Assembly: GCF_000427365.1 (NCBI RefSeq)
Contig: NZ_KE386488.1
Span: 1,461,882-1,525,881 of the forward strand
Direction: 5' to 3'
Source of the DNA: Rikenella microfusus DSM 15922
GTDB lineage: Bacteria > Bacteroidota > Bacteroidia > Bacteroidales > Rikenellaceae
DNA: 64,000 nt
The position numbers were made by a program, and so were the translations under genes. Position 1 is the stretch's first letter, and each line of letters starts with the position of its first letter. Below the pieces are notes generated by a model. It worked only from the letters and a program-made list of their open reading frames with translations, ran no database searches and was not told where the DNA came from. Of this stretch, positions 35,858-45,500 are shown piece after piece.

Positions 35858-35988
35858 CAACGGAATCTGGTAATTGCCGGGTACGGTATTCCCTATGGGC
35901 GGAGGATTTGGGCGGGAGACGTATTTTGCCTATATTAGACCGGAAATATCGGTGCCGGAAACCGGCGCGGATGACGGCCTTTTCGCGA

Positions 35989-36426
35989 ATGACAGATGCA
36001 AAACATATCGAAGAGATGTTCGCCTTGCGGAAAATCAGACCGACGGCGATCCGGACGATGGTGCTCCGTGCGATGATCGGGCACACGTCCGCATTCAGTC
36101 TGCCGGACTTGGAGGAAGAGCTGGCGACCGTGGACAAGTCCACATTGTCGCGGACAATCCGCCTTTTCCATGAACATCATCTTATCCATAGCATCGACGA
36201 CGGTTCGGGGACGGTCAAATATTCGGTCTGCCGGGACGACTGCCAGTGCGCGTTGGGCGATCTGCATGTCCATTTCCACTGCAACCGGTGCGGGAATACC
36301 TATTGTATGGAACATATCTCGATCCCGAACATCGCCCTGCCGGAGAAATTTACGCTTGAGAGCGTGAACTTCGTGATGAAAGGCATCTGTGCGCAGTGTT
36401 CGGACAAATCCCGTCGGGGTCAGTAG
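35989..36426 (+). CDS. Fur-family metal-responsive repressor
   Basis: A 145-residue DNA-binding regulator. The N-terminal winged-helix region (IRPTAIRTMVLRAMIGHTSAFSLPDLEEEL, then DKSTLSRTIRLFHEHHLIHSI) is followed by a C-terminal metal and dimer domain with HVHFHCNRCGNTYCMEH and a final CAQC, so the structural-zinc Cys pairs are present. Whether it senses iron, zinc or peroxide cannot be told. The start at 35989 (MTDAKHIEEMF) fits the family; 35971 is also possible. It is convergent with the chromate transporter pair and overlaps it by 7 bases. Confidence 0.85.
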   Translation: MTDAKHIEEMFALRKIRPTAIRTMVLRAMIGHTSAFSLPDLEEELATVDKSTLSRTIRLFHEHHLIHSIDDGSGTVKYSVCRDDCQCALGDLHVHFHCNRCGNTYCMEHISIPNIALPEKFTLESVNFVMKGICAQCSDKSRRGQ

Positions 36427-36941
36427 AGCAGCCACCCGGCTGCGCCGGAGAGGACGATCAGCAGAATGGGACTCACCTTGCGCACGGCAGCTATCAGGAC
36501 GGCTCCGAAAATCACATAGCTTTTCCAGTCGATGAAATTATCCGGAGTCAGCAGCAGGAGCGCGGCGGCCAGAATCAGCCCGATCACTACCGGTCGCAGC
36601 GCTTTCATCACTTGCGCCACATACGGATTGTCTTTCATTTTCAGGTAAAAACGCGAGGCGATGAGCATGATGATCAGCGAAGGGGCGCATACGCCGAAAG
36701 TCGCCAGAGCCGAACCCCACACCGAATCGGTCGCGGTATAGCCGATGTAGGTCGCGCTGTTGATAGCGATCGGACCGGGCGTTACCTGGGAGATGGCGAT
36801 GATGTCCGCGAATTGGGCGCTGCTGATCCATGCGTGGTCGGTCACCACTTCGGTCTGGATCAGCGAGATCATGGCGTATCCGCCCCCGAAACCGAACAGG
36901 CCGATCTTGAAAAAAGTCAGAAACAGTTGGAGATATAGCAT
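36420..36941 (-). CDS. chromate transporter, short-chain subunit 2
   Basis: A 173-residue membrane protein that begins LQLFLTFFKIGLFGFGGGYAMISLIQTEVV and has ADIIAISQVTPGPIAINSATYIGY, the CHR-domain signatures. Short CHR proteins work as pairs of about 180 residues each, and the partner gene lies 3 bases upstream. The family exports chromate in a few bacteria, but in anaerobes its physiological substrate is uncertain. Confidence 0.87.
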   Translation of the reverse strand: MLYLQLFLTFFKIGLFGFGGGYAMISLIQTEVVTDHAWISSAQFADIIAISQVTPGPIAINSATYIGYTATDSVWGSALATFGVCAPSLIIMLIASRFYLKMKDNPYVAQVMKALRPVVIGLILAAALLLLTPDNFIDWKSYVIFGAVLIAAVRKVSPILLIVLSGAAGWLLY

Positions 36942-36944
36942 GGC

Positions 36945-37490
36945 TTACGGTCGTGTGGGGCGTTTCGTTTTCCAGTAAGTTCGTCCGGCTCCGGCCGCTA
37001 TGCCGCCCGCGATGAACCATACGGGGGAGATTTGCAGCCAGATGGCCGCGGCTATGACGATAAATACGCCGTATTCCCAGTATTTCAGTCCTTTGGCGAA
37101 TGCGAAGACGGGTTGAAGGATCAGGGCTACCACGGCCGGCCTCATCCCTTTGAAGATGCTGTTTACGGTCGGGTTCTCGTCGATACGGGAGAAGAATACG
37201 GCGATGACCAGCAGGATGATGAACGAGGGGAGCACGGTGCCGAAAAATGCCGCGACGGCGCCGCGGGTACGGAAGATTTTGTAGCCGACCATGATCGAGA
37301 CATTGACGGCCATGGGGCCGGGAGCCGACTGGGCGACGGCGAGCAGGTTGATGAACTCCTCTTTTTCTACCCACCGGCGTTTGTCGATCACCTCTTTCCG
37401 GATAATGGGGATCATGGCGTATCCGCCGCCGAAGGTGAAGCAGCCGATCTTGAAGAACGAGGCGAACAGGGTGAGCAGTTGGCGGAACAT
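36945..37490 (-). CDS. chromate transporter, short-chain subunit 1
   Basis: A 181-residue CHR protein: LLTLFASFFKIGCFTFGGGYAMIPIIRKEVID, then INLLAVAQSAPGPMAVNVSIMVGYK, and hydrophobic helices to the C-terminus. Similar in layout to the following gene, with which it probably forms a heterodimer. The upstream neighbour is the broken DUF4329 gene, and no clear promoter could be assigned. Confidence 0.87.
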   Translation of the reverse strand: MFRQLLTLFASFFKIGCFTFGGGYAMIPIIRKEVIDKRRWVEKEEFINLLAVAQSAPGPMAVNVSIMVGYKIFRTRGAVAAFFGTVLPSFIILLVIAVFFSRIDENPTVNSIFKGMRPAVVALILQPVFAFAKGLKYWEYGVFIVIAAAIWLQISPVWFIAGGIAAGAGRTYWKTKRPTRP

Positions 37491-37544
37491 AGAGGCGGTT
37501 TTCGGTCCGGCGGCAAATGTACGAAGATCGGGCCGGGGTTACAA

Positions 37545-38493
37545 ATGCGCTTTTCCGGTGTCGGGATAATATGTCGCCGGGGTACAGGCCGGCATGGGCC
37601 TGCCAGTCCGCTTCGGAGTAACGACTGCTTTCGAATCTCTTCATTGCCTCTTCGTAATGATGGCCGGCCATCGACCCGCTGGTGAAAGCATGGGTGTTCG
37701 GGTCGGCATCCACCCATCCCCTGCTGGAGGTCATCATGCCCCTGTCTTCCACATGCAGGACATAAACCATGCGCGACGATCCGCTGCCGGTAATCACATA
37801 GACATCGTTGTATTGGGACTTAAATTGGTCACTAATTAATTCGGTAACATCAAGTCCACTGGGGGGTAATCCATTGGTATGGGTGTGGAAACTGGCTACC
37901 GTATGAGTGATGCCTCCTTCTGAGTAATAGTGACCTATATCCACATAATTTGCCGTACCAGTTGTCATAGGCATAAATCCGTATACGGTTGTCTGCCCTT
38001 GAGAAATCAGGTACATCGACATGCCGTATTCCACCCCTTTACCGTCGGACTCTTTCAGAAATGTATCCCATTGGCCGGATTCTCCCTCGCGCGTTTTAGC
38101 GGTGATGGCATGATTAAGGGTGTTTCTGGCCCTGCTGAGGTTTGGGTATATCCGTCGGCCCGCCGCCACCTCTCTGAGGCGTCGCCTCCTTTTTAATGGT
38201 ATCTTTCTGCTGCTCGGTTTCCGACCCCAGGCATTTGCAGGGCAATGCCCCGTTCATTTTGCATTGGCAATTTTGCATTTGGCCGGTCTGGCAGGCCGTA
38301 GCCGTGATTTCCGGCGCTTCGATGTGCAGCGAGTACAGCGACGGCCCGTTACCGTACAGTTCCGTATCGCCGAGCAGCTGCGCCGCGGCATACCGGTCGG
38401 CGGCCTCTTCCCGCAGCTCCTTGCGGCAGGTCCAAAATACGCTTGCGGCCCCTAAAATGCCGAAAATGCATAAAACAGCGCCGGACGTTTCAT
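37545..38493 (-). pseudogene. DUF4329-domain protein gene, apparently broken by frameshifts
   Basis: Three reading frames carry pieces of one plausible protein. A start at 38493 gives MKRPALFYAFSAF and then a stop. A second frame continues with GILGAASVFWTCRKELREEAADRYA, a Cys-rich part (CQTGQMQNCQCKMNGALPCKC) and a linker GGGGPTDIPKPQQG, ending near 38116. A third, from a GTG at 38169, carries the DUF4329 (JAB-like) domain: LSRARNTLNHAITA and VASFHTHTNGLPPSGLD with a later YVITGSGSSRMVYVLHVED. That frame then stays open through the chrA gene to 36538 without family character, so the C-terminus is also lost. DUF4329 is often the end domain of RHS or toxin-like proteins. Two separate genes are an alternative. 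Confidence 0.5.
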
Positions 38494-38757
38494 AGGCAAA
38501 GGGTTTTTAATGAACGTTCGCTCGCTTCGACGGAATCCGGAAATGCTCAGCTATAAAAATAACATAAAAGACTGGTTTTGCAAAGCGAGCCGATATTGGC
38601 GGGAGAATGGCCGGATTGCTCCTGCGGTTTGGCCTAACGCAGGGCGTTTTGCCGGACGGGCCGTTCGTCCGTCCGGCGGCGTCTGCCGGCCCCGGAGGGC
38701 GGCCGGTTGCGAAATCGCCCGAAAAAACGTACTTTTAACCCCAAATTCCGACTTGTC

Positions 38758-41205
38758 ATGCAGAACGGCTTCTCCCGCTTTCTTCGGAAAGCGCTGCCTC
38801 ATATCGTAGCCCTGGCCCTTTTCGCGGTCGTTTCGGCTGTCTTTTTCGCACCCCAGTACGAAGGGAAAGCCTTGCGGCAGACCGATATGGTGATGCTGGG
38901 CGGCGTTACGAGCGACATCCAGCAGCACATCGACCGCTACGGCGAACACCCCCAGTGGGCCGGGCGCAATTTCAGCGGCATGCCGTCCTACCTGATCAAC
39001 ATGAATTACGACGGGCGCTGGGTCAAGAACGCGGCCGACCATCTCTATATCCTCGGCCAGCCGGCTTCGTGGATCTTCATCGCCATGGCCGGCTTCTACC
39101 TGATGCTCCTGATGTTCGGCGTCGATCCGTGGCTCTCCATGGTCGGGGGGCTGGGCTACGGGCTTTCGTCCTATTTCATCATCATTATCGGCGCGGGGCA
39201 CATTACCAAGATGATGGCCCTGGCGTGGGTGGCGCCGATGGTCGGGGCCGTATGGTACGCCTACCGAAAACGTATGTGGCTCGGCGCGGCGCTGGCCGGA
39301 CTGTTCGCCGCGGTCGAAATCTCGACCAGCCATCCGCAGATCACCTATTATTTCCTGTTCGTGCTGTTGGCGCTGGTCATCAACGAATTTATCGTCGCGT
39401 ATAAAGGGAAGGCGCTGGCCCGGTTCGGCAAAACGACGGCCCTGCTCCTGCTGGCCGCCGCACTGGCGGTGGGGGCGAACCTCGTGCAGCTCTATTACGT
39501 GGCCCAGCATACGCCGGAGACCACGCGCGGCAAGAGCGAGCTGACCGAGGCGACGGTGAATACGGACAACCATACGGGCGGCCTCGACCGCGACTACGTC
39601 ACGGCTTGGAGTTACGGCAAACTCGAAACGCTGAACCTGCTGGTCCCGAATCTCTACGGCGGCGGCCGCGATTTCGGTGCGGACGGCGAGGTGGCGAAGT
39701 CGCTGCGCGGCTACGATGTGCCCAAAGGATTCGAACGGAACCTGCCTTCGTACTGGGGCGACCAGCCTTCGACCGACGGGCCGGTCTATCTGGGCGCCTG
39801 CCTGGTGTTTCTAGCCGTCTTCGGCCTGTTCGTGCTGGACGGGCGCCAGAAGTGGTGGATCGCGGCGGTTTCCGTGCTGGCGATATTCCTGGCGTGGGGA
39901 CGGCATATGATGTGGTTCACCGATCTTTTTCTCGATTACTTCCCGATGTACAATAAGTTCCGCACGGTGTCGATGATTCTGGTGATCGTCGAGTGGGCCG
40001 TGCCGCTGTTGGCGGTGCTGGGGCTGGCCCGGCTCTGGACGCGCGAAGGGGCGGACGAAAAACGGATGCGGAACGGCTGGAAATGGTCGTTGCTGATCGT
40101 GGGCGGGCTGGCCCTGTTGGTGGGGGTCTTCGGGCCGATGTTCGGCAGTTTCGCAGGGCCGAACGACGAGGCGATGGGACTGCCTGAACAGATCGTGGCG
40201 GCGATGCAGGAGGAACGCGTGTCGCTGATGCGGACGGATGCCTTCCGTTCGCTGCTGTTCGTCGTCCTGACGGCGGCCCTCGTGTGGCTGTTCATGAAGG
40301 ATAAGGTCCGGAAAGGAGGATTGGTGGCGGGGCTGTGCGTGATCGTGGCGGCCGACCTTTTCCCGGTGGACAAACGGTATGTCTCGGCCGACGATTTCCA
40401 TCCGAAACGGCAGGCGCTGGCCATTCCGATGACCGAAGCGGACAAGCTCATTTTACAGGATACGACGGACTACCGGGTGGCGAACTTTACGCTCGATCCG
40501 TTCACGGATGCCACCACCTCCCGTTACCACCGTTCCGTGGGAGGCTACCATGCGGCCAAACTGAGACGTTATCAGGATTTGATCGATCACCATCTCAGAA
40601 AAGAGAATAGAGCGGTGTACGACATGCTGAACACCAAATATTTCATCGTGCCGGGCAGCGACGGCCGGCCGGCGGTACAGCAGAATCCGTATGCCTGCGG
40701 CAGCGCGTGGTTCGTGGACAGCGTCGCGTGGGTGGAAAATGCCGATCAGGAGATCGCGGCGCTGGAGAGCGACGGCAGGGGAGGCGGGTTCGATCCGCGT
40801 ACCACGGCGGTCGTGGACCGGCGTTTCGCCCCGCAGTTGGAAGGGCTGGACTTCGCGGCGGACAGCACGGCTTCCGTCGTGCTGACGGAATACCGGGTGA
40901 ACCGGCAGACGTACCGGACGCGCGCCGCGCGGGACGGGGTGGCGGTGCTGTCGGAGATTTACTATCCGAAAGGTTGGACGGCGACTATTGACGGCCGGCC
41001 GGCCGAGTATTTCCGGGCGGATTACGTCTTGCGGGCGATCCGGGTACCGGCGGGCGAACATACGGTGGTATTCAGCTTCTCGGCGCCTCATTTCGGGCTG
41101 TTGGCGGGAATTACGCGGGCGTCGTCGGCGATCTTGCTGTTCGGTACGCTGGGGTTGCTGGCGGGCATCGGCATCCGGAACCGTAAACGGGGCGGGGGCG
41201 AATGA
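38758..41205 (+). CDS. YfhO-family multi-spanning membrane protein
   Basis: An 815-residue protein with about a dozen membrane segments in the first 550 residues and a C-terminal soluble domain. The start at 38758 follows the short opening MQNGFSRFLRKALPHIVALALF. The early loop RQTDMVMLGGVTSDIQQHIDRYGEHPQWAGRNFSGMPSYL (conserved WxxxxFxGxP) is typical of YfhO-like proteins. In Bacillus YfhO helps glycosylate lipoteichoic acid; the Bacteroidetes role is not known, although a glycosyltransferase-like envelope role is likely. The stop codon overlaps the ftsX start. Confidence 0.8.
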   Translation: MQNGFSRFLRKALPHIVALALFAVVSAVFFAPQYEGKALRQTDMVMLGGVTSDIQQHIDRYGEHPQWAGRNFSGMPSYLINMNYDGRWVKNAADHLYILGQPASWIFIAMAGFYLMLLMFGVDPWLSMVGGLGYGLSSYFIIIIGAGHITKMMALAWVAPMVGAVWYAYRKRMWLGAALAGLFAAVEISTSHPQITYYFLFVLLALVINEFIVAYKGKALARFGKTTALLLLAAALAVGANLVQLYYVAQHTPETTRGKSELTEATVNTDNHTGGLDRDYVTAWSYGKLETLNLLVPNLYGGGRDFGADGEVAKSLRGYDVPKGFERNLPSYWGDQPSTDGPVYLGACLVFLAVFGLFVLDGRQKWWIAAVSVLAIFLAWGRHMMWFTDLFLDYFPMYNKFRTVSMILVIVEWAVPLLAVLGLARLWTREGADEKRMRNGWKWSLLIVGGLALLVGVFGPMFGSFAGPNDEAMGLPEQIVAAMQEERVSLMRTDAFRSLLFVVLTAALVWLFMKDKVRKGGLVAGLCVIVAADLFPVDKRYVSADDFHPKRQALAIPMTEADKLILQDTTDYRVANFTLDPFTDATTSRYHRSVGGYHAAKLRRYQDLIDHHLRKENRAVYDMLNTKYFIVPGSDGRPAVQQNPYACGSAWFVDSVAWVENADQEIAALESDGRGGGFDPRTTAVVDRRFAPQLEGLDFAADSTASVVLTEYRVNRQTYRTRAARDGVAVLSEIYYPKGWTATIDGRPAEYFRADYVLRAIRVPAGEHTVVFSFSAPHFGLLAGITRASSAILLFGTLGLLAGIGIRNRKRGGGE

Positions 41206-42053
41206 TGATGGCGGGGCGCGGCGGACTCAAGGCGGACTATTCGGTGGCGACGGTCAGCGTGACGCTGGTGCTGTTGCTGCTGGGGGTGGTGGGCTATATC
41301 CTGATCAATGCCTACTCTTCGACCTCGGCGGTACGGAGCGAGTTGCGCTTTTCGGTAATGCTGTCGGACACGGTGACGCAGGCTCAGCGTTCCGCGATCG
41401 AGAAACGGATGGGGATGCATCCGGCTATCGCGACGTGGCGCTATATCTCTGCGGACGATGCGGCGAAGGATTTTCAGGCGTATATCGGGACGGATTTCGT
41501 GGATTTCCTGGGTGAGAATCCGTTGCCGGCATCGTATGAACTGACGCTCAATCCGGGATATACGGATGCGGAGGAGTTGGCCGGCCTGGAACGGGAGTGC
41601 GGTGCGTGGCAGGGGGTCGAGGAGGTGGTCTATCAGCAGAAAATCGTAGAGGCGGTGATGCGGAATCTGAACCGCCTGAATGTCATCCTGCTGGGGTTGG
41701 GCGGCTTCCTGCTGTTGGTGACGGTGATGTTGATTTCGAACACGTTGCGTCTGGCGGTGGCGTCGCGCCGGCAGGCGATAGCGACGATGAAACTGGTGGG
41801 GGCGACGCCGGGGTTTATCCGGCGGCCGTTCGTGTTGCGCAGCTTTACGCAGGGGGTGGTGGCCGGTGTGCTGGCGTCGGGGCTGCTGTATCTGTTCGCG
41901 GACGGGCTGTCGGAGGTGATGCCGGATGTGAAGCTGGTGGCGGACGGGGATACGTTCGCGCTGCTTTTCAGCGCGATGGTCTTGGCGGGCGTGCTCATTT
42001 GCACTACCTTTACGGCGCTGGCGGTAAACCGCTATGTCCGACAAACCGATTGA
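41202..42053 (+). CDS. ftsX: cell-division ABC permease FtsX
   Basis: A 283-residue FtsX with a first membrane helix (VATVSVTLVLLLLGVVGYILI), a periplasmic domain of about 120 residues and three C-terminal helices with VILLGLGGFLLLVTVMLISNTLRLAVASRRQAIATMKLVGATPGFIRRPF, the FtsX core. With FtsE it controls cell-wall hydrolases at division; ftsE is not in this window. It starts inside the yfhO stop (ATGA overlap; ATG at 41205 or 41208 also possible). The genes after it follow the order conserved in Bacteroidales. Confidence 0.92.
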   Translation: MMMAGRGGLKADYSVATVSVTLVLLLLGVVGYILINAYSSTSAVRSELRFSVMLSDTVTQAQRSAIEKRMGMHPAIATWRYISADDAAKDFQAYIGTDFVDFLGENPLPASYELTLNPGYTDAEELAGLERECGAWQGVEEVVYQQKIVEAVMRNLNRLNVILLGLGGFLLLVTVMLISNTLRLAVASRRQAIATMKLVGATPGFIRRPFVLRSFTQGVVAGVLASGLLYLFADGLSEVMPDVKLVADGDTFALLFSAMVLAGVLICTTFTALAVNRYVRQTD

Positions 42054-42062
42054 TAGTTAACC

Positions 42063-42372
42063 GATCGTTTATTTTGAATACCTGTTCTTCGGGTTTGAGA
42101 CAACCGTTCTTTTTCTGAAGAAAAAGAACCAAAAAGACTTTCCAGAGGCCGCCCTTCGGGCAGCCACGCTGTAACTACCCTCGAATTGTCATGCGGGAAG
42201 GGGCGGTATGGGCGTGTATCATTGTACAACCGCCCCTTCCCACATGACAAAATCGGGGCTGCCACGGTATTAGCATCCCAACGGGATGCGTTCGGAAGTT
42301 TTTCTGGTTCTCTTTGTTCACAAAGAGAACAGCATCCTCCAGCCCGATGAAACAGACGTACAAATAACGATC
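42063..42372. repeat. family A repeat, copy A4
   Basis: GATCGTTTATTTTG and CAAATAACGATCG bound a copy that is A1 in reverse orientation: outer hairpins GTTCTTTTTCTGAAGAAAAAGAAC-like and GTTCTCTTTG / CAAAGAGAAC, plus GGCCGCCCTTCGGGCAGCC. The central 22-bp stem (42186-42207 with 42229-42250, one mismatch) has a sequence different from A1. It lies between ftsX and the DUF3098 gene, inside a conserved gene cluster. Confidence 0.85.
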
Positions 42373-42391
42373 GAATTAAAAAACAGACGAT

Positions 42392-42679
42392 ATGAAGAAA
42401 CAGGCGCCGGTTCCGGTCGAAAATCCGGCTATGCCGCTCGGCAAACGCAATTACGTTATGATTTTGTGCGGGATCGCCGCGATCGTTCTCGGTTTTATCC
42501 TGCTCAGCGGCGGCGGCAGCGAAGATCCCGCCACCCAGTTCGATTACGGTATGTTCAGCTTCCGGAGGCTGTACGTAGCTCCCGTGCTGTTGCTGGCCGG
42601 GTTCCTGTTCGGGATATACGCCATCATGTACCGTCCGAAAGACAAAACGAAAGACAACGCCGATTCCGGAAACGAATAA
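42392..42679 (+). CDS. DUF3098 small membrane protein
   Basis: A 95-residue protein with two membrane segments (NYVMILCGIAAIVLGFILLSG and FRRLYVAPVLLLAGFLFGIYAIM). The LSGGGSEDPATQFDYGMFSFRR loop between them is typical of DUF3098. The function is unknown; its constant place between ftsX and uppP suggests a role in the envelope or at division. The stop codon abuts uppP. Confidence 0.88.
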   Translation: MKKQAPVPVENPAMPLGKRNYVMILCGIAAIVLGFILLSGGGSEDPATQFDYGMFSFRRLYVAPVLLLAGFLFGIYAIMYRPKDKTKDNADSGNE

Positions 42680-43465
42680 ATGGGAACCATCGACGCCATC
42701 CTGCTCGGCCTGCTCCAGGGGCTGACCGAGTTTCTTCCCGTGAGTTCGTCCGGGCACCTTGTCATTTTGGGGAATATCCTCGGTACCGATGTGGACAATA
42801 CCACTTTCGCCATTCTCGTGCATGCCGCCACCGTGCTGGCCACCATCACCGTATTCTGGGGCGAGATCCTGCAACTGCTCCGTGGCGGGCTGCGGTTCAG
42901 GGCCAATCCCGAATCGAAATACCTGGTCAGGATCATCGTTTCGATGATTCCGGTAGCCGTGGTCGGCCTGTTTTTCAAAGAACAGGTCGAAGCCCTGTTC
43001 GGCAACGGCGTGCGGTTTGTCGGCTGCATGCTGTTCGTGACAGCCGCCTTGCTGTTGCTGACCCATTTCGTCAAACCGAAAAAAACGCGGAACATTACCG
43101 TCAAAGACGCTTTTGTCATCGGGTTGGCGCAGGCTGTGGCGGTGATTCCCGGCATCTCGCGTTCCGGCTCCACGATCGCGACCGGCATGCTGTTGGGCGA
43201 CGATAAGACGCAACTGGCTAAATTTTCGTTCCTGATGGTGCTGGTGCCGATTCTCGGCGAAGCTTTCCTCGAACTGGTGAAAGGCGAATTTTCGCCCGCG
43301 GCGTCGGGCATATCGGGTTACGCGCTGGCGGCGGGATTCCTGGCGGCTTACCTGTCCGGCCTGTTCGCCTGCAAAGTGATGATCCGTATCGTGAGCCGCG
43401 GCAAACTGTGGTGGTTCGCCCTTTATTGCGCCGTGGCCGGCGCCGTGGCCGTTACTCTCGGATAA
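42680..43465 (+). CDS. uppP: undecaprenyl-diphosphatase
   Basis: A 261-residue integral membrane enzyme that recycles the lipid carrier of peptidoglycan and O-antigen synthesis. The BacA signatures are clear: LLQGLTEFLPVSSSGHLVIL near residue 10, and VIPGISRSGSTIATGMLLG near 155. Glu and Ser in the first and Arg and Ser in the second are the catalytic residues. It starts directly at the DUF3098 stop, so the two are translationally coupled. Confidence 0.95.
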   Translation: MGTIDAILLGLLQGLTEFLPVSSSGHLVILGNILGTDVDNTTFAILVHAATVLATITVFWGEILQLLRGGLRFRANPESKYLVRIIVSMIPVAVVGLFFKEQVEALFGNGVRFVGCMLFVTAALLLLTHFVKPKKTRNITVKDAFVIGLAQAVAVIPGISRSGSTIATGMLLGDDKTQLAKFSFLMVLVPILGEAFLELVKGEFSPAASGISGYALAAGFLAAYLSGLFACKVMIRIVSRGKLWWFALYCAVAGAVAVTLG

Positions 43466-43473
43466 TTTTCCAC

Positions 43474-44226
43474 ATGGCAGAAACTTTACTGGAAACATGG
43501 GGGCCGGACTACCCGTTCGCCGAAGGGCTGGTGATTCCGGTCGATAAACCGCTGGGGTGGACCTCGACCGACGTGGTGCGTAAGGTGCGGACCCTGATGC
43601 GCAAACTGGGGCATCGCAAAATCAAGGTCGGGCATGCCGGAACGCTCGACCCGCTGGCTACCGGCGTATTGCTGGTCTGCGTGGGACGGGCCACCAAACG
43701 GGTGGACGAATTACAGGCCGAAGAGAAAGAGTATCTGGCGACGGTCGAACTGGGGGCCACTACGCCGAGCTACGACCTGGAACATCCGGTGGATGCGCGT
43801 TATCCCTGGGAGCATATCACGGCGGAGCAGGTCGGAGAGGTGCTGCGGGGGTTCGTGGGGGAACAGGAGCAGGAGCCGCCTCTCTATTCGGCCAAAAAAC
43901 TGGAGGGCCGGAGGGCGTACGAGTATGCCCGCGAAGGCGAGGAGGTGAAGATGCGCAAAGCGTCGATTACGATCTATTCGGCGCAGGTCGAATCTTGCGG
44001 TTTGCCGGAGATTCCGCGGGTGGAGGTGCGTATCGTTTGCAGCAAAGGGACCTATGTCCGTTCGTTCGCGCGCGACCTGGGCGAACGGTTGGGGAGCGGT
44101 GCCCATCTGGTGGCCCTCAGACGGGTGCGCAGCGGCGGATTCCGGGCGGAGGATTGTATCTCGCTGGAGGATTTGCAGGCCCGATTGTTCCCTGTCGTGA
44201 AAACGGATGAAACAAATCCGGTATAA
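43474..44226 (+). CDS. truB: tRNA pseudouridine(55) synthase
   Basis: A 250-residue enzyme that makes pseudouridine 55 in tRNA. The opening GLVIPVDKPLGWTSTDVVRKVR, the active-site VGHAGTLDPLATGVLLVCVG (catalytic Asp) and TVELGATTPSYDLE are family motifs, as is CSKGTYVRSFARDLGERLG. The start at 43474 (MAETLLETWGPDYPF) removes a long out-of-family extension and lies 8 bases after uppP. Confidence 0.94.
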   Translation: MAETLLETWGPDYPFAEGLVIPVDKPLGWTSTDVVRKVRTLMRKLGHRKIKVGHAGTLDPLATGVLLVCVGRATKRVDELQAEEKEYLATVELGATTPSYDLEHPVDARYPWEHITAEQVGEVLRGFVGEQEQEPPLYSAKKLEGRRAYEYAREGEEVKMRKASITIYSAQVESCGLPEIPRVEVRIVCSKGTYVRSFARDLGERLGSGAHLVALRRVRSGGFRAEDCISLEDLQARLFPVVKTDETNPV

Positions 44227-44244
44227 TTCCGTATATATTTTACC

Positions 44245-44417
44245 GCTCGTTTATTCGGCACTGTGTTTATTTCGGTTTGTAGCGGCGAGCATCGCGAGCC
44301 GCGCGGGACGGACGTCCGCGTAGACCGTAACACGCCGCTTACGCGCCGCGATGCCGCCTGCCCGGGCGTCCGGCTCAACGGTTCATTTTAACAGGCACGG
44401 CGCAAAATAAACGAAAC
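44245..44417. repeat. family A repeat, copy A5 (short)
   Basis: GCTCGTTTATTC and AAATAAACGAAAC bound this copy between truB and queA. The inside is GC-rich with hairpins (GGCGAGCATCGCGAGCC, GCGTAGACCGTAACACGC) and resembles no other payload closely. No gene is present. Confidence 0.65.
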
Positions 44418-44446
44418 ATAAAAGTAATCTACCTGATTATTAGCCC

Positions 44447-45496
44447 ATGAAGCTTTCGCAGTACAAGTACGACTTTTCGCCCGACATGCTGGCGAAGTAT
44501 CCCGCCGAGAATCGAGACGAATCGCGCCTGCTCGTTTTCGACCGTAAGAGCGGCAAAATCGAGCACAAAATATTCAAAGACATCATCGGTTACTTCAAGG
44601 AAGGCGACGTGATGATCTTCAACAATACGAAAGTTTTTCCCGCCCGGCTTTACGGCAATAAGGAGAAGACCGGCGCCGAGATCGAAATCTTCCTGCTGCG
44701 CGAACTGAACCGCGAGCAGCGGCTTTGGGACGTGCTGGTCGATCCGGCCCGCAAGATACGGATCGGGAACAAACTCTATTTCGGCGACGACGATGCGTTG
44801 GTGGCCGAAGTGATCGATAACACGACTTCGCGCGGGCGTACGCTGCGTTTTCTGTTCGACGGCGACTACGACCAGTTCAAGGCCGCATTGTACAAATTGG
44901 GCGAGACGCCGCTGCCGCGTTGGATACGCCCGAAGGTGGAACCGATCGATGCGGAACGTTACCAGACCATTTACGCCAAGGTCGAAGGGGCGGTGGCGGC
45001 TCCGACGGCGGGTCTCCATTTCAGCAAGCATCTGCTCAAGCGGCTGGAGATTAAAGGAGTCGGGTGCGCTGAGGTGACTTTGCATGTGGGGTTGGGAAAT
45101 TTCCGTTCGGTGGATGTGGAAGACCTGACCAAGCACAAGATGGACAGCGAGCAAATCTTCATCTCGGAAGAGGCGGTGAAAATCGTCAATACGGCCCGGG
45201 CGAAGGAAAAACGGGTATGTGCCATCGGGACGACGGTGATGCGGACGATCGAAAGCTCGGTTTCGACGGACGGCATGCTCAAACCGTTCGAGGGCTGGAC
45301 GAACAAGTTCATCTTCCCGCCTTACGAGTTCAGCGTGGCCAATGCGATGGTCACCAATTTCCACTTGCCGTATTCCACGCAGCTGATGATGGTTTCGGCG
45401 TTCGCGGGCTATGATCAGCTGATGAATCTCTATGAGGTGGCCAAAAAAGAAGACTATAAGTTCGGTACCTACGGCGATGCCATGCTGATCCTCTGA
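44447..45496 (+). CDS. queA: S-adenosylmethionine:tRNA ribosyltransferase-isomerase
   Basis: A 349-residue enzyme that adds the cyclopentene precursor (epoxyqueuosine) to tRNA. Family landmarks are [17 protein letters not shown] at about 20-36, [34 protein letters not shown] and [10 protein letters not shown], with the C-terminal [17 protein letters not shown] and YGDAMLIL. It follows truB in the conserved order. Queuosine genes other than queA are not in the window. Confidence 0.95.
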   Translation: MKLSQYKYDFSPDMLAKYPAENRDESRLLVFDRKSGKIEHKIFKDIIGYFKEGDVMIFNNTKVFPARLYGNKEKTGAEIEIFLLRELNREQRLWDVLVDPARKIRIGNKLYFGDDDALVAEVIDNTTSRGRTLRFLFDGDYDQFKAALYKLGETPLPRWIRPKVEPIDAERYQTIYAKVEGAVAAPTAGLHFSKHLLKRLEIKGVGCAEVTLHVGLGNFRSVDVEDLTKHKMDSEQIFISEEAVKIVNTARAKEKRVCAIGTTVMRTIESSVSTDGMLKPFEGWTNKFIFPPYEFSVANAMVTNFHLPYSTQLMMVSAFAGYDQLMNLYEVAKKEDYKFGTYGDAMLIL

Positions 45497-45500
45497 AACC

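Noticed and set aside
35630-35938. 102-codon frame upstream of the Fur-family gene
   Set aside because: No family character; it crosses the 12-bp hairpin and overlaps the regulator's leader.
36538-38169. 543-codon open frame covering DUF4329 and both chrA genes
   Set aside because: Only the first ~200 codons have family character; the rest is chrA read in another frame.
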